A stretch of DNA of 64,000 nucleotides from an uncultured Paracoccaceae bacterium (GTDB lineage: Bacteria > Pseudomonadota > Alphaproteobacteria > Rhodobacterales > Rhodobacteraceae): NCBI GenBank assembly GCA_947493145.1, contig CANLPZ010000002.1, positions 267,364-331,363 of the forward strand, written 5' to 3'. The position numbers were made by a program, and so were the translations under genes. The notes under the pieces were generated by a model that searched no databases, was not told where the DNA came from, and was given only the letters and a program-made list of their open reading frames with translations. The number at the start of each line of letters is the position of its first letter. The first letter of the stretch is position 1. Below, in pieces: positions 28,455 through 37,255 of this stretch.

Positions 28455-28483
28455 AACGCCGCGCTAACCCGCGGCGTTTTTTG
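28455..28483 (+). terminator. Rho-independent terminator of the acyl-CoA synthetase gene
   Basis: GCCGCG, loop CTAACC and CGCGGC, followed by a run of T, about 25 bases after the stop. It marks the end of host DNA before the integrated element. Confidence 0.9.
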
Positions 28484-28537
28484 TTGAAACATTCAACGAC
28501 AAAAAACAGATCGTAATGTGGTTTTCTAAATGGCAGG

Positions 28538-28562
28538 AGTGGTGCTGCTAGAGTGAATTGAA
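28538..28562 (+). repeat. attL: displaced copy of the tRNA-Thr 3' end
   Basis: The 16 bases AGTGGTGCTGCTAGAG are identical to the 3' end (plus flank) of the tRNA-Thr gene at 43341-43356, and the match continues to 23 of 25 bases (differences at 28554 and 28559). Same orientation as the tRNA copy, hence a direct repeat bounding the element. The nine bases AGTGGTGCT also recur inverted at 28650-28658, just upstream of the integrase, where they may be an arm-type site. Confidence 0.85.
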
Positions 28563-28696
28563 TGCCTGTATCTCCGAGTTTCATGACGTTCCAAAAGTGA
28601 TTTAATTCAATATATTACACGATAACTCCTGTGTCACCTTGTTGCAATTAGCACCACTACATCCCACATCTAGGGGTGGATAGAGAGGTGGATCGA

Positions 28697-29863
28697 ATGA
28701 CAAGGGTATTGAACAAGCTTTCAGCAGCATTTGTGCGAACAGCTCCACAAGGTAAACACTCTGATGGTGGTGGGCTATGGCTTCACCAGAGGCCCGATGG
28801 GGGTGCGCAGTGGTTTCTCAGGGTCACAGTGCATGGCAGGCGGCGTGAGATGGGCTTGGGGCCTACTGGGCAGGTTTCCCTCAAGCAAGCTCGCTTAGAA
28901 GCTGAGAAATGGCGTACAGTGGCGCGAGAAGGCAAAGACCCGATCAAGGAACGCGAGAAAGAGCGGCGTCACCGCGAACGCAATATGCACCTGCTGGAAG
29001 ACGTAGCCCGCGATTGCTTTGAGACACGTAAAGCGGAACTCAAAGGCGATGGTAAGGCGGGGCGTTGGTTTTCACCTCTGGAACTTCACGTGCTCCCAAA
29101 GTTGGGCAACGTGCCAATTGCCGAAATCGATCAGCACGACATTCGCAACACGCTTGCACCGATCTGGCACGCGAAGGCTGCGACAGCAAAGAAAGCGATT
29201 GAACGTCTGTCCGTGTGCATTCAACACGGGGCGGCTTTGGATCTCGATGTCGACATGCAGGCTGTTGCCAAGGCAAAAGCTCTGCTGGGTGCGCAGCGCC
29301 ACAAGGTCGAGCATACGGCCTTTCTGCCATGGCACGAAGTCCCAGCGTTCTACGCCTCATTACAGCCCGAAACAGTGACGCATCTCGCGCTGCGCTTGTT
29401 GATCCTGACAATCGGCACACGCTCGGGCCCAATAAGGCAAATCCGTTTAAACCAAATTGACGGTGACGTTTGGACCGTGCCCGCAGCCCAGATGAAAAGC
29501 AGGCGCGACTCTGGCCAAGATTTTCGCGTTCCGCTTTCGCGCCAAGCGCTGGACGTGATCGAACGCGCAAAACCCTATGCTCGTGATGGGTTCCTGTTTC
29601 CCAGCGTGCGCAAAGGCGTGATTTCTGATGCGACCATGGCGCGGCTGATGGAGCGGCGCGGCATGCAGGCAAGGCCACATGGGTTTAGGTCCAGCTTTCG
29701 GACATGGTGCTCTGAGGAAGCCAATGCACAGTGGGAGGTTGCCGAAGCATGCTTGGCACATAGTACAGGCGGCAAAGTCGAGCGCTCATACAAACGGACA
29801 GATTTCTTAGAGCAACGGCGCGAATTGATGCAGCGCTGGGCGGATTTTGTGGTGGTGGCATGA
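28697..29863 (+). CDS. Tyrosine recombinase / integrase (P4-integrase type)
   Basis: A 388-residue integrase that should catalyse recombination at the tRNA-Thr att sites. The N-terminal arm-binding domain has RTAPQGKHSDGGGLWLHQRP as in the DUF4102 part of P4-type integrases. The catalytic domain shows the first arginine in GTRSGPIRQIRL, the HGFRSSFRTWC box (His-x-x-Arg) and the nucleophilic tyrosine in GGKVERSYKRTD. The ATG at 28697 has AGGTGG upstream; an in-frame GTG lies 21 bases earlier. It begins about 135 bases inside attL and overlaps the next gene by 4 bases. Confidence 0.93.
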   Translation: MTRVLNKLSAAFVRTAPQGKHSDGGGLWLHQRPDGGAQWFLRVTVHGRRREMGLGPTGQVSLKQARLEAEKWRTVAREGKDPIKEREKERRHRERNMHLLEDVARDCFETRKAELKGDGKAGRWFSPLELHVLPKLGNVPIAEIDQHDIRNTLAPIWHAKAATAKKAIERLSVCIQHGAALDLDVDMQAVAKAKALLGAQRHKVEHTAFLPWHEVPAFYASLQPETVTHLALRLLILTIGTRSGPIRQIRLNQIDGDVWTVPAAQMKSRRDSGQDFRVPLSRQALDVIERAKPYARDGFLFPSVRKGVISDATMARLMERRGMQARPHGFRSSFRTWCSEEANAQWEVAEACLAHSTGGKVERSYKRTDFLEQRRELMQRWADFVVVA

Positions 29864-30543
29864 GCAAGAACGCAAAACAATTGCCACGAGCAACAACCAC
29901 TCAGTGGCTCCATATCGTAGAGTTGGATTGGGAACTCTGGGAGAAACTAATTGCCAAAGAAATTAACCGCCCACATTTTAATTTCGAGAAATCACAAAAA
30001 TGTAAAATCAGCGATGCTATCCAAATACTAAAACGTTATAAACAATCTGCGGAGAAATCTTACGAGGCCCAGAAGACGTTGCGACGAATGAAGGCACGGT
30101 TCGAGGAAATGAATTTGCCTGATGCTGTCCTTCTCAGAAATGACAGCCCTATAGAGCCCAGCGAATTCCTTATGAGTTTCGACTTTGGGTGTGTGGAACA
30201 TCTTTTTAGATGCGCAATGCAAAACACAGTTTCAGAGTTTCACCGAGGAAAGACTGTCTCTGAACGCATACGCTGCTATCTATCCCTTCTTCGCAAAAAT
30301 CACGGTGTGTTTGATCTTCCACGAACAGAGGCAATGTCCATTCGGATCGCTGCCGAAGTTTTCGAGGGTATCGGTGTCTCCACGAAAGTAACGCATACGC
30401 GGCCAACGGCTGCAGGCGAAGGAAATGAGAACATATCCGTGTTCGAGGAGTTTGTTTTCCGTCATATCATGACGGAATTGGGGAGCGACGACGCCGCACG
30501 GAAAACTTTGCAGCGCAGATTGCACGAGACCCAAAATAACTAA
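29860..30543 (+). CDS. Unknown protein coupled to the integrase
   Basis: A 227-residue protein that starts within the integrase stop codon (ATGA), so it is translationally coupled to it. It is rich in charged residues and predicted mostly helical; a stretch around residues 45-80 (ISDAIQILKRYKQSAEKSYE then RRMKARFEEM) looks like a coiled coil. The gene is noticeably AT-richer than the integrase. No known domain or signal peptide was seen. By position it could modulate integration or excision, or be unrelated cargo; I cannot decide. Confidence 0.6.
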   Translation: MSKNAKQLPRATTTQWLHIVELDWELWEKLIAKEINRPHFNFEKSQKCKISDAIQILKRYKQSAEKSYEAQKTLRRMKARFEEMNLPDAVLLRNDSPIEPSEFLMSFDFGCVEHLFRCAMQNTVSEFHRGKTVSERIRCYLSLLRKNHGVFDLPRTEAMSIRIAAEVFEGIGVSTKVTHTRPTAAGEGNENISVFEEFVFRHIMTELGSDDAARKTLQRRLHETQNN

Positions 30544-30634
30544 GTACCTGATATTATGTGTAAAAAAGGCGTCCGTGAGGTGTGGATTATCTTGTGGCAT
30601 GCTGACACCAGAAGAAACAGCAACAGGTGTCAAA

Positions 30635-30820
30635 ATGACCATATTTTTAAGCAGCGGAGAAGTTCAAACTCGCTACAGGATTAGCCGATCCTCGCTCTAT
30701 CGGTGGCAAGAGAACCCAGAAGTGAAATTTCCCGCGCCGATAAAAGTCGGCCATCGCATCCTTTGGCGCGAAGCTGACTTGGATGCATTCGATCAGCGTA
30801 TCGCAGCCAATCAATTGTGA
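30635..30820 (+). CDS. AlpA-like excisionase / phage regulator
   Basis: A 61-residue helix-turn-helix protein of the AlpA type, the small regulators or directionality factors of P4-like elements. The fold is seen in RYRISRSSLYRWQENPEVKFP followed by the wing KVGHRILWREADLDAF. AGGTG lies seven bases before the ATG at 30635; an alternative in-frame ATG at 30599 would add 12 residues that do not belong to the family. It precedes a small ORF and the primase gene in one direction, so it probably controls replication or excision of the element. Confidence 0.82.
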   Translation: MTIFLSSGEVQTRYRISRSSLYRWQENPEVKFPAPIKVGHRILWREADLDAFDQRIAANQL

Positions 30821-30830
30821 GGGACAAGAG

Positions 30831-31031
30831 ATGACGAAAGCAACAGGCAGATCGCCTGAACGATATAATTCACCCTCAGCAAACCAACGGGTAACGATTA
30901 GGATTGATTGGGGTAGTGAATACCAAATTCATTGCAGCTTGGATGAAGCAATTTCTATTGCGATGCTTTTCGGTCATCCGGCTGTGCCGGGTCTGAAGCA
31001 AATAAAAGGGGTGCTAGATGACCCTTCCTGA
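30831..31031 (+). CDS. Small unknown protein between alpA-like and primase genes
   Basis: A 66-residue ORF with a GAGGGACAAGAG ribosome site, overlapping the primase start by 14 bases. It includes RVTIRIDWGSEYQIHCSLDE, but no known motif. Tight packing with neighbours and a good ribosome site make it probably real; function is unknown. Confidence 0.5.
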   Translation: MTKATGRSPERYNSPSANQRVTIRIDWGSEYQIHCSLDEAISIAMLFGHPAVPGLKQIKGVLDDPS

Positions 31032-33303
31032 CAGATTTGTATTGTACCGCCGCGAGCTCGACCTCAAAAAACTCAAATGGGGCAAAATTCCTTGTGACTC
31101 GCAGGGCCGGAAAATCAACCCGCACGATCCAAATAACTGGATGACCTACGCCGAAGCACTACGTCAAGCCACTTGGGACGAAAACCAGCCCAGCGCCCCA
31201 TATGGTGTTGGGTTCGTCTTAAACGGCGATGGCTGGTGGTTCTACGACCTCGATAATTGTTTGGGCAAAGATGGAAATTGGGAGCCGTGGGCGCATGCGG
31301 CCTTCCTATCCTTCAAGGGTGGGCTGGGAGAGATTTCCACAAGTGGGAATGGCCTTCACATTCTTGGCCGCTGTGATCCCAAGCAACTGGCAGACAGAAA
31401 ACGAAAGTGGGGAAAGAGCGAAGGCCAGGAACAGGAGTTCTACACGGATCGTCGCTTTGTTGCCCTGTCCAAAGTTGGGCTATCAGTCATTGGTGGTGGC
31501 GACTTCGCTGACAAGGACTGGACAGATCAGCTTCTAAAAGTTGTACCGCAGCGCGACTACATCGGCGATTTAGCAGAAGGCATTGATCCTGCTTACACAG
31601 GCCCAGAGGGCGACGATCAGCTTGTTGCGATGATGCTCCGAAGTAAGAGCGCTGCAAATGCGTTTGGGGGCGGCGTGAGCTTCGAAGACCTCTGGGGCGC
31701 CGACAAAGAAGCGTTAGCACAAAAGTATCCCGCATTTGATGGGGTGGGTGGTTTCGATCATAGTAGCGCCGATGCTGCGCTTATGATGCACCTCGCATTC
31801 TGGACGGGCAAAGACATGCCCCGAATGGATCGACTGTTCAGGCGCTCTGCACTGATGCGTGATAAATACGAGAAACGCGCAGACTACCGGCGGAACACGA
31901 TCCAAAATGCAGCACGGCGCTGCCAGAAGGTCTATGACCGCGCACCGCGCGACGTGTCGAGTTTGGAACAATGTCACGCAGACATGGGCCATGACGACCT
32001 TGCGCTCAACATCTTCTCCCAGCGCTGGGCGGGTAACATGCTTTACGTTCCAGAACGCAACCGCTGGGCTGAGTGGAATGGGAAGCGATGGCGATTGGCG
32101 AAAGACCCAAATGAGCAGATCACACGTTTGCGGCAAGACTTGCGTGAGATTCCCGGTACCGAAGACTCATCAAAGCGAAAACGGCTTGGCGACAACAAAA
32201 ACATCATGGCGGTGAACGCATTGATGAAAACCAATGAGGGCGCAGCGAAGAGTATCGAATACTGGGACACAGATCCCTTTCTGCTAGGGACGCCAACAAA
32301 AATCGTGGATTTGCGTAGCGGCGAAGTTCGGTTGCGGACCTCAAGCGACTACCTTTTGTGTTCCTCACGGTTTGATCCTAGTGAGAAAGGGGCCATGCCG
32401 CTGAATTGGATCAATTTCCTTAGAACAGTCACAGGTGGAAACGCCGCGCTTGTCGAGTTTTTACAAAGGCTTTGTGGCTATGCTGCGACCGGTTCGACAA
32501 AGGAACACAAGCTTTTCTTTGCGTTCGGGACGGGGCGAAATGGTAAAAGCACATTGCTGAATACGCTCGATGTTATTCTATCGAGTGATTACTCAAAAGT
32601 AATCCCGCCGAAGTTGCTCTTGGACAAAAAGACCGATCAGCACTCTACCGATTTGGCGCATTTGGCGAATGCAAGGTTCGCGCGAGCTTCAGAATTGCCA
32701 GTCGGTAAGGTTTGGGACGAAGCCTTGTTGAAGCAAATCACAGGAGGTGATCAGATCACTGCAAGGCATATGCGACAGGACAACTTTACATTCAAACCGC
32801 AATGCACGTTGATCGTGGATGCAAATAACGCGCCATCCATTCGCGGCATTGATGAAGCCTTTCGGCGGCGTATGTGCGTCATCCCTTTCAATGTGACGAT
32901 CACAGAGGATCAAGTCGACCCTGATTTGCCCGACAAGTTGCTGGCAGAAGGTCCAGCCATAACCCGCTGGATCATCGAGGGAGCTGTGAAATGGAGCGAG
33001 AGCGGATTGTGCATTCCGACATGCGTTGATGACGCGACCAGAGATTACCTAGATCAGGAAGATACATTTGGAGCGTTTCTGAGCGAGTTCTTTGAAAGTG
33101 ATCCAAATGGATCTGTCCTAAACGCGCAGCTTCATAGCATTTTCAATAATTACATGGAGAGTTTGGGGTCACCAAAATGGGGCGCGGCGTCGATCAGCAA
33201 GGAAATGAAAAAACGCGGGTACCCACCCTTCAAATCAGGCGCTTCCAGAGGATTCCGAGGTATTTCAACTAAGGAAAACCCACAGTTGGCGGCTGTGGTT
33301 TAG
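31018..33303 (+). CDS. P4-type primase/helicase (replication protein of the element)
   Basis: A 761-residue replication protein. The N-terminal part (about 50-170) resembles an archaeo-eukaryotic primase domain of bifunctional primase-polymerases: GVGFVLNGDGWWFYDLDNC carries a D-x-D-type acidic pair, then SFKGGLGEISTSGNGLHILG and YTDRRFVALS follow. The C-terminal part is a superfamily 3 / D5-like helicase with Walker A GTGRNGKSTLL (about residue 503), Walker B-like CTLIVDANNAPSI and an arginine-rich FRRRMCVIPF segment. AGGGG precedes the ATG. In P4-like elements such proteins start autonomous replication of the excised circle. Confidence 0.88.
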   Translation: MTLPDRFVLYRRELDLKKLKWGKIPCDSQGRKINPHDPNNWMTYAEALRQATWDENQPSAPYGVGFVLNGDGWWFYDLDNCLGKDGNWEPWAHAAFLSFKGGLGEISTSGNGLHILGRCDPKQLADRKRKWGKSEGQEQEFYTDRRFVALSKVGLSVIGGGDFADKDWTDQLLKVVPQRDYIGDLAEGIDPAYTGPEGDDQLVAMMLRSKSAANAFGGGVSFEDLWGADKEALAQKYPAFDGVGGFDHSSADAALMMHLAFWTGKDMPRMDRLFRRSALMRDKYEKRADYRRNTIQNAARRCQKVYDRAPRDVSSLEQCHADMGHDDLALNIFSQRWAGNMLYVPERNRWAEWNGKRWRLAKDPNEQITRLRQDLREIPGTEDSSKRKRLGDNKNIMAVNALMKTNEGAAKSIEYWDTDPFLLGTPTKIVDLRSGEVRLRTSSDYLLCSSRFDPSEKGAMPLNWINFLRTVTGGNAALVEFLQRLCGYAATGSTKEHKLFFAFGTGRNGKSTLLNTLDVILSSDYSKVIPPKLLLDKKTDQHSTDLAHLANARFARASELPVGKVWDEALLKQITGGDQITARHMRQDNFTFKPQCTLIVDANNAPSIRGIDEAFRRRMCVIPFNVTITEDQVDPDLPDKLLAEGPAITRWIIEGAVKWSESGLCIPTCVDDATRDYLDQEDTFGAFLSEFFESDPNGSVLNAQLHSIFNNYMESLGSPKWGAASISKEMKKRGYPPFKSGASRGFRGISTKENPQLAAVV

Positions 33304-33306
33304 GCA

Positions 33307-33398
33307 TTGGGACACTTGGGACGGACATTTCATTATAGAGCACATAGGGTTTTGTTCTTATGTGCTCTATAGTCTTTTCAGTGTCCCACCTGTCCCAA
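33307..33398. repeat. Symmetric repeats around a 13-bp hairpin: possible replication origin
   Basis: Immediately after the primase stop lie TTGGGACA (33307-33314) and TTGGGACG (33316-33323), nine bases apart. Their inverted copies are TGTCCCA (33382-33388) and TGTCCCAA (33391-33398), also nine apart. Between them is a perfect 13-bp inverted repeat, TATAGAGCACATA (33334-33346) with TATGTGCTCTATA (33359-33371), loop of 12. A large terminator is the alternative, but no T-run follows. The layout suggests a replicator recognised by the adjacent primase. Confidence 0.5.
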
Positions 33399-33906
33399 AC
33401 AAAGAACCGTTCTAAAATTTCTGTCGCTAAAAAAACATCGGGGTGTCGCGTTACCCGCGCGTGGTTACCCTCTAGAAGGACCCGCAAGCAATGTAGCAGC
33501 AAGATCGGTTCACAATCATGTTTTCGGTGAAGCATTTTTGACGACAGGACTCAACCCAAAGCAGACATGTCTGTCATGCACCAAGGGCGGGAAGCAGAAG
33601 TTCGCTGCGGCTTCAAACCAGATTGGCCAACTCAAAGAAAGCGGACGTTCACGGCGACGATCCAGTTTGTTCGAGGTGCAAACGCCGCGAATGGTGGCAG
33701 TGAGCCCGAATTAACCGATGCTGCGCATAGACGAACGGCAGTAATGCGCGGGAAGTCGTCTTTGCGACGTCGCAAGACGTTCTGCTCGCAACATGTGTGG
33801 ACGGCTGTGTTGCTTGTGAAGCAACATGAAGTAAAGTGTAGGCGAAAACCCTCTCAAAGCGACTTTGCTTTGCTAAATGGTCTTTGATCAACTTGGAAGT
33901 AGAGTA
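33399..33906. other. Intergenic region without a convincing gene
   Basis: About 500 bases between the primase repeats and the zinc-ribbon gene. ORFs on both strands here lack ribosome sites and family features and carry low-complexity Roseobacter intergenic sequence (for example near 33640-33720). I see no supported gene. Confidence 0.5.
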
Positions 33907-34980
33907 ATGCCGCAAATTGGATACCTCAGCGAAGATCGTCTGCAAAAAATACCCAAACGACACTGGGCCGCACATGAATTTTCATTTTATCTGCATGATC
34001 TGATTGCGCACTTGACTTCGGCAGCCGAACAGAGCGGCGCGGCGCATATTGAAATTAAACTTGAGAGGGAAAAAGATGTTGAAGCATTAGAGGCAGCCTC
34101 CAACCCAATTGAATTTCTGTCAGCTACTGGCAGGACAGATGAAGAGCGCAGACTATTGGTTAATCACATTTGCGCTGCATTGTTGCCCGATATGCTTCAC
34201 TTCATTCATGCAGGACTAATCGCTTTGGAGAAGCGTAAATTCACACTTGCGTTCGCGTGTTTTAGAAAGCCGTTCAATGAGGGTCTGCCTCTCATCGCTT
34301 TGCTGTGTGCAGACGAAGAACGCTTCTTCACAGAATTTAGAAGCGATCCCGTTGCCTTCCTTGATGGAGCCAACTTCAACCGCCCAGCCAAGAAGTTAGC
34401 AATCGAAGCGGCGATTGCGAAGTGTTCTGATGCTAGCTTTATGTCTTCAGATGTGTTGTATGCCTATTTATTTGATTTCAAGAACCCCTCTGGGTTTGCT
34501 GGACTTTTTGATAAAGCAATGCATCTGGTCACAAAAAATCCAAACATCAAAACGGAAGCGTATAATCTGAATTTCATTTTCAAGGACCCAAGACAAAACG
34601 ATATATATGAATCCTCCTATCAGGGACTTTCCTATGTTCTGCTTTGCATCCATTTGATGCAAATAGAGTTGTTGAAGAGAATGCACTTTCCTGCAGATGA
34701 TTATCTGAAGCAACTAGACATCAAAGCTCTTGGAACCTACGAAGCTCTATTCTTCAAAGGGCGCTCAAAAATTGCTAGCAGCATGAACGAAATGCTTGGT
34801 GACCTGATGAAATGCCCAGTTTGCCATGAGCGTGTTCGACTTAAGAAGAGAACTGCCCCGATGTTCTTTGTTACCGAGAATCTTGAATGCGACCAATGTG
34901 GTCATGTTAGCCAATTTCCGCTGGAGTGGCTGATGAGCAATCATCCTGATGATGAGATTAATAGCCAAACGTCGGATTAG
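33907..34980 (+). CDS. Unknown protein with C-terminal zinc ribbon (island cargo)
   Basis: A 357-residue, AT-rich gene product with no signal peptide. Most of it looks alpha-helical, with a hydrophobic segment around LLPDMLHFIHAGLIALEKRK. The C-terminus (about 302-332) is a zinc ribbon with two cysteine pairs, CPVCHE and CDQCGH, 25 residues apart, ending FPLEWLMSNHPDD. I prefer the ATG at 33907, which follows a GGAAG site; another ATG is 30 bases upstream. Zinc ribbons of this kind end many nucleic-acid-binding or defence-associated proteins, but the main body is unrecognised. Its base composition differs from both primase and imu genes, which points to separate acquisition. Confidence 0.6.
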   Translation: MPQIGYLSEDRLQKIPKRHWAAHEFSFYLHDLIAHLTSAAEQSGAAHIEIKLEREKDVEALEAASNPIEFLSATGRTDEERRLLVNHICAALLPDMLHFIHAGLIALEKRKFTLAFACFRKPFNEGLPLIALLCADEERFFTEFRSDPVAFLDGANFNRPAKKLAIEAAIAKCSDASFMSSDVLYAYLFDFKNPSGFAGLFDKAMHLVTKNPNIKTEAYNLNFIFKDPRQNDIYESSYQGLSYVLLCIHLMQIELLKRMHFPADDYLKQLDIKALGTYEALFFKGRSKIASSMNEMLGDLMKCPVCHERVRLKKRTAPMFFVTENLECDQCGHVSQFPLEWLMSNHPDDEINSQTSD

Positions 34981-35280
34981 AAATCATAAATAGGTGGCTT
35001 CGTCCGCGATGCCGCCATCCAGCACGTCAAAATGCTGCGCTAACAGGTCATGTCTGCTTCGGGGAAGGTGCGATGTCGCGTCGGGAGCTTGCGTGAACGG
35101 CAGCAATGGGCCGAGACCAGACATCCGGTCGCATAATTTCACCGGCAGCTTAGCCCCGCACTGCCGTCATTGGCCGGGTAGATGGTGGAGGTCAACTACG
35201 TAGGACAAATTGAGCTTTCGCCACGTTTTCACCAAGGTCGGATATTGTTTATCACTGGTGTTACTCGCTATATTCTACCC
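34981..35280. other. Intergenic region before imuA
   Basis: About 300 bases with no supported gene. It contains TGTCTGCTTCGGGGAAGG (35051-35068), repeated with changes at 42989-43005. By eye I find no GTTC-N7-GTTC LexA box here (no GTTC at all and a single GAAC at 35095). Confidence 0.5.
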
Positions 35281-35835
35281 ATGCGACATATCGAAGTTCC
35301 ATTTTTCCCGCCCGCCGCATCCCGCACACATGAGGTTTGTGGGGCGGGTGCATATATGTTTGCCTTTGCGCTTGCGACGCGATTGGCTGGTCGCACCTTC
35401 TGGGTTTGCGAGAAATGGGATGCCGCCCAAATCAACCCAACAGGTTTTTCTGATTTTGTAGACCCTTCAACGTTGACCACCTGTCGCACTCACAATCAAA
35501 TAGAAACGCTAGCGGTTTCCGAGGAGGCCCTGCGATCTGGTGCTGTGTCATTAGTCGTTTTGTCTCTGCATAAACCTTTAGGTTTGACCGAAGGGCGGCG
35601 GTTGCAGCTTGCCGCGAGGGATGGGAAAAGTACAGGACTTGCAATTATTCCAGAAGGCATGGGCAGCAATGCCGCTGAAACGCGATGGCGTTGTAATCCG
35701 TTGTTCGATCCCAAAGACTCGACTCTCCAGCGATGGGAGCTTATTAAGAACAAATCAGGAACATTGGGTGTTTGGCATGTTCGATGGGATACAGCGTCGC
35801 GTCGTATCAGTATGGTTTCCTCGGCTCGCAAGTGA
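35281..35835 (+). CDS. imuA: ImuA-family accessory mutasome protein
   Basis: A 184-residue protein of the ImuA (SulA/RecA-like) type that heads the imuA-imuB-dnaE2 damage-tolerance cassette. RecA-like remnants are the short phosphate-loop-like region HEVCGAGAYMFAFALATRLA and the strand VSLVVLSLHKPLGLTEGRRLQLAAR. The exact start is uncertain: ATG at 35281 gives the family-like N-terminus, but the ribosome site is weak. It overlaps imuB by 59 bases. In known systems ImuA associates with ImuB and DnaE2 at stalled forks. Confidence 0.72.
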   Translation: MRHIEVPFFPPAASRTHEVCGAGAYMFAFALATRLAGRTFWVCEKWDAAQINPTGFSDFVDPSTLTTCRTHNQIETLAVSEEALRSGAVSLVVLSLHKPLGLTEGRRLQLAARDGKSTGLAIIPEGMGSNAAETRWRCNPLFDPKDSTLQRWELIKNKSGTLGVWHVRWDTASRRISMVSSARK

Positions 35836-37255
35836 CCGAGTTTTGCGCCAGCGCCCGATCGAAGGTCCTTTTGCCTTGACGCTGAAACAGAAGAACGCCA
35901 ACCGGATTTACTGTCTAAATACTGCTGCCACACAACAAGGCCTGCATCAGGGGATGCCCTATGCGGATGCGCGGGCCTTTTGCCCAGACCTGCAAAGCCA
36001 GATGGCGCAGCCTGAGCAGGACCTGCGGTTTTTGCATGCGCTCCGTCGCTGGGCGACGCGGTACTGCCCCTGGATTGGGCTTGAGGGCAAAGATGGGCTG
36101 GTGATGGATGTCACCGGATCGGCGCATCTGTTTGGCGGGGAAACTGCCATGCTGGCCGATATGCGCATGCGTCTGATGCGTGCCGGTATTTCAACGCAGA
36201 TCGGTCTTGCAGATACCCGTGGGGCAGCTTGGGCCTTGGCGCATTATGGTGAAGGGATCGCGCCGAGCCGTGAGGCACTGGCTGCCCTGACATCCCTACC
36301 GGTTGCGGCCTTGCGGATCGAAGACAGCATGTCCGTCGCGCTGCAGCGTCTGGGGTTGCGTAATATTGGTGACTTGGCGGGGGCCGCGCGTGCGCCTCTG
36401 ACCCGCCGGTTTGGACCGGGGCTGCTATTACGCTTGGATCAGGCTTTGGGTGTGCAACCCGAGGATATTTCCCCACAGGCTGAGCCTCCACATTACGCAG
36501 TGCGTATGACCCTGCCAGAACCAATCGGCCTGCTTGCAGACGTGATGGCTGGGGTGGAACGGCTTCTTGTGCAGCTTTGTGCAAAATTGAAAGCGCAAGA
36601 AATGGGCGCGCGAAACCTATGCATAACGCTGCGCCGAGTGGATCAGGATCACCAGCAGGTCGACCTTCGGCTGGCGCGTCCTTTACGCGACCCACAGCGC
36701 ATTCTGCCGCTCTTTGAACGAGGTTTAAGTGAAGTTGATGCAGGGTTCGGAATTGATCAGCTCCGGCTGGAGGCCACACAGGTAGAGGATCTGCCGGTGC
36801 AACAGATCAGCCATGTTACTGATGGCGGGAAGGACAAGCTGGATGATCTGATTTCCCGGATCGGCACGCGGATCGGATTGGAGAACATCCATCGGTTTTT
36901 ACCAGCCGATAGCCACATTCCCGAACGCAGCTTTATCATCGCCCCAGCCGCCTACTCTGAACCAGTCAGCGGGTGGAGCAGCCCACAACCGCGTCCGATC
37001 TGCCTGTTTCCACCTGAACCGATTGCAGGTCACGGATCAAAGCCCCCCAAACGCTTTCGCTGGCGGCGGATGTCGCTGAGCACGGGGCGTGCAACTGGGC
37101 CGGAACGGATTACGCCAGAATGGTGGCTTGAGGATGACAACTGGCGTTCCGGCATGCGCGATTACTGGCGGGTGGAAACAACACAGGGGCGACGGCTCTG
37201 GCTGTATTATACGCCACAGAACCCCGGCTGGTTTGTGCAAGGGGAGTTCGCATGA
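35777..37255 (+). CDS. imuB: ImuB, Y-family-polymerase-like mutasome hub
   Basis: A 492-residue protein of the Y-family polymerase fold. The N-terminal block RRVVSVWFPRLASDRVLRQR stands where catalytic Y-polymerases have their D-x-D/SxDxD residues, and these acidic residues are missing, which is the hallmark of ImuB. The palm/finger blocks GLHQGMPYADARAFCPDL and MDVTGSAHLFGGE and the little-finger region follow, then a C-terminal tail (DYWRVETTQGRRLWLYY). It is thought to bridge DnaE2 to the sliding clamp. The ATG at 35777 lies within imuA; the 3' end overlaps dnaE2 by 4 bases (ATGA). GC-rich relative to the rest of the element. Confidence 0.87.
   Translation: MFDGIQRRVVSVWFPRLASDRVLRQRPIEGPFALTLKQKNANRIYCLNTAATQQGLHQGMPYADARAFCPDLQSQMAQPEQDLRFLHALRRWATRYCPWIGLEGKDGLVMDVTGSAHLFGGETAMLADMRMRLMRAGISTQIGLADTRGAAWALAHYGEGIAPSREALAALTSLPVAALRIEDSMSVALQRLGLRNIGDLAGAARAPLTRRFGPGLLLRLDQALGVQPEDISPQAEPPHYAVRMTLPEPIGLLADVMAGVERLLVQLCAKLKAQEMGARNLCITLRRVDQDHQQVDLRLARPLRDPQRILPLFERGLSEVDAGFGIDQLRLEATQVEDLPVQQISHVTDGGKDKLDDLISRIGTRIGLENIHRFLPADSHIPERSFIIAPAAYSEPVSGWSSPQPRPICLFPPEPIAGHGSKPPKRFRWRRMSLSTGRATGPERITPEWWLEDDNWRSGMRDYWRVETTQGRRLWLYYTPQNPGWFVQGEFA

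Noticed and set aside
33567..33887. 106-residue ORF between the primase and zinc-ribbon genes
   Set aside because: No ribosome site, odd composition and overlaps another ORF on the other strand; treated as intergenic.
36111..36779. 222-residue minus-strand ORF opposite imuB
   Set aside because: Shadow ORF in GC-rich DNA; Arg/Pro/Ala-rich and no motif.
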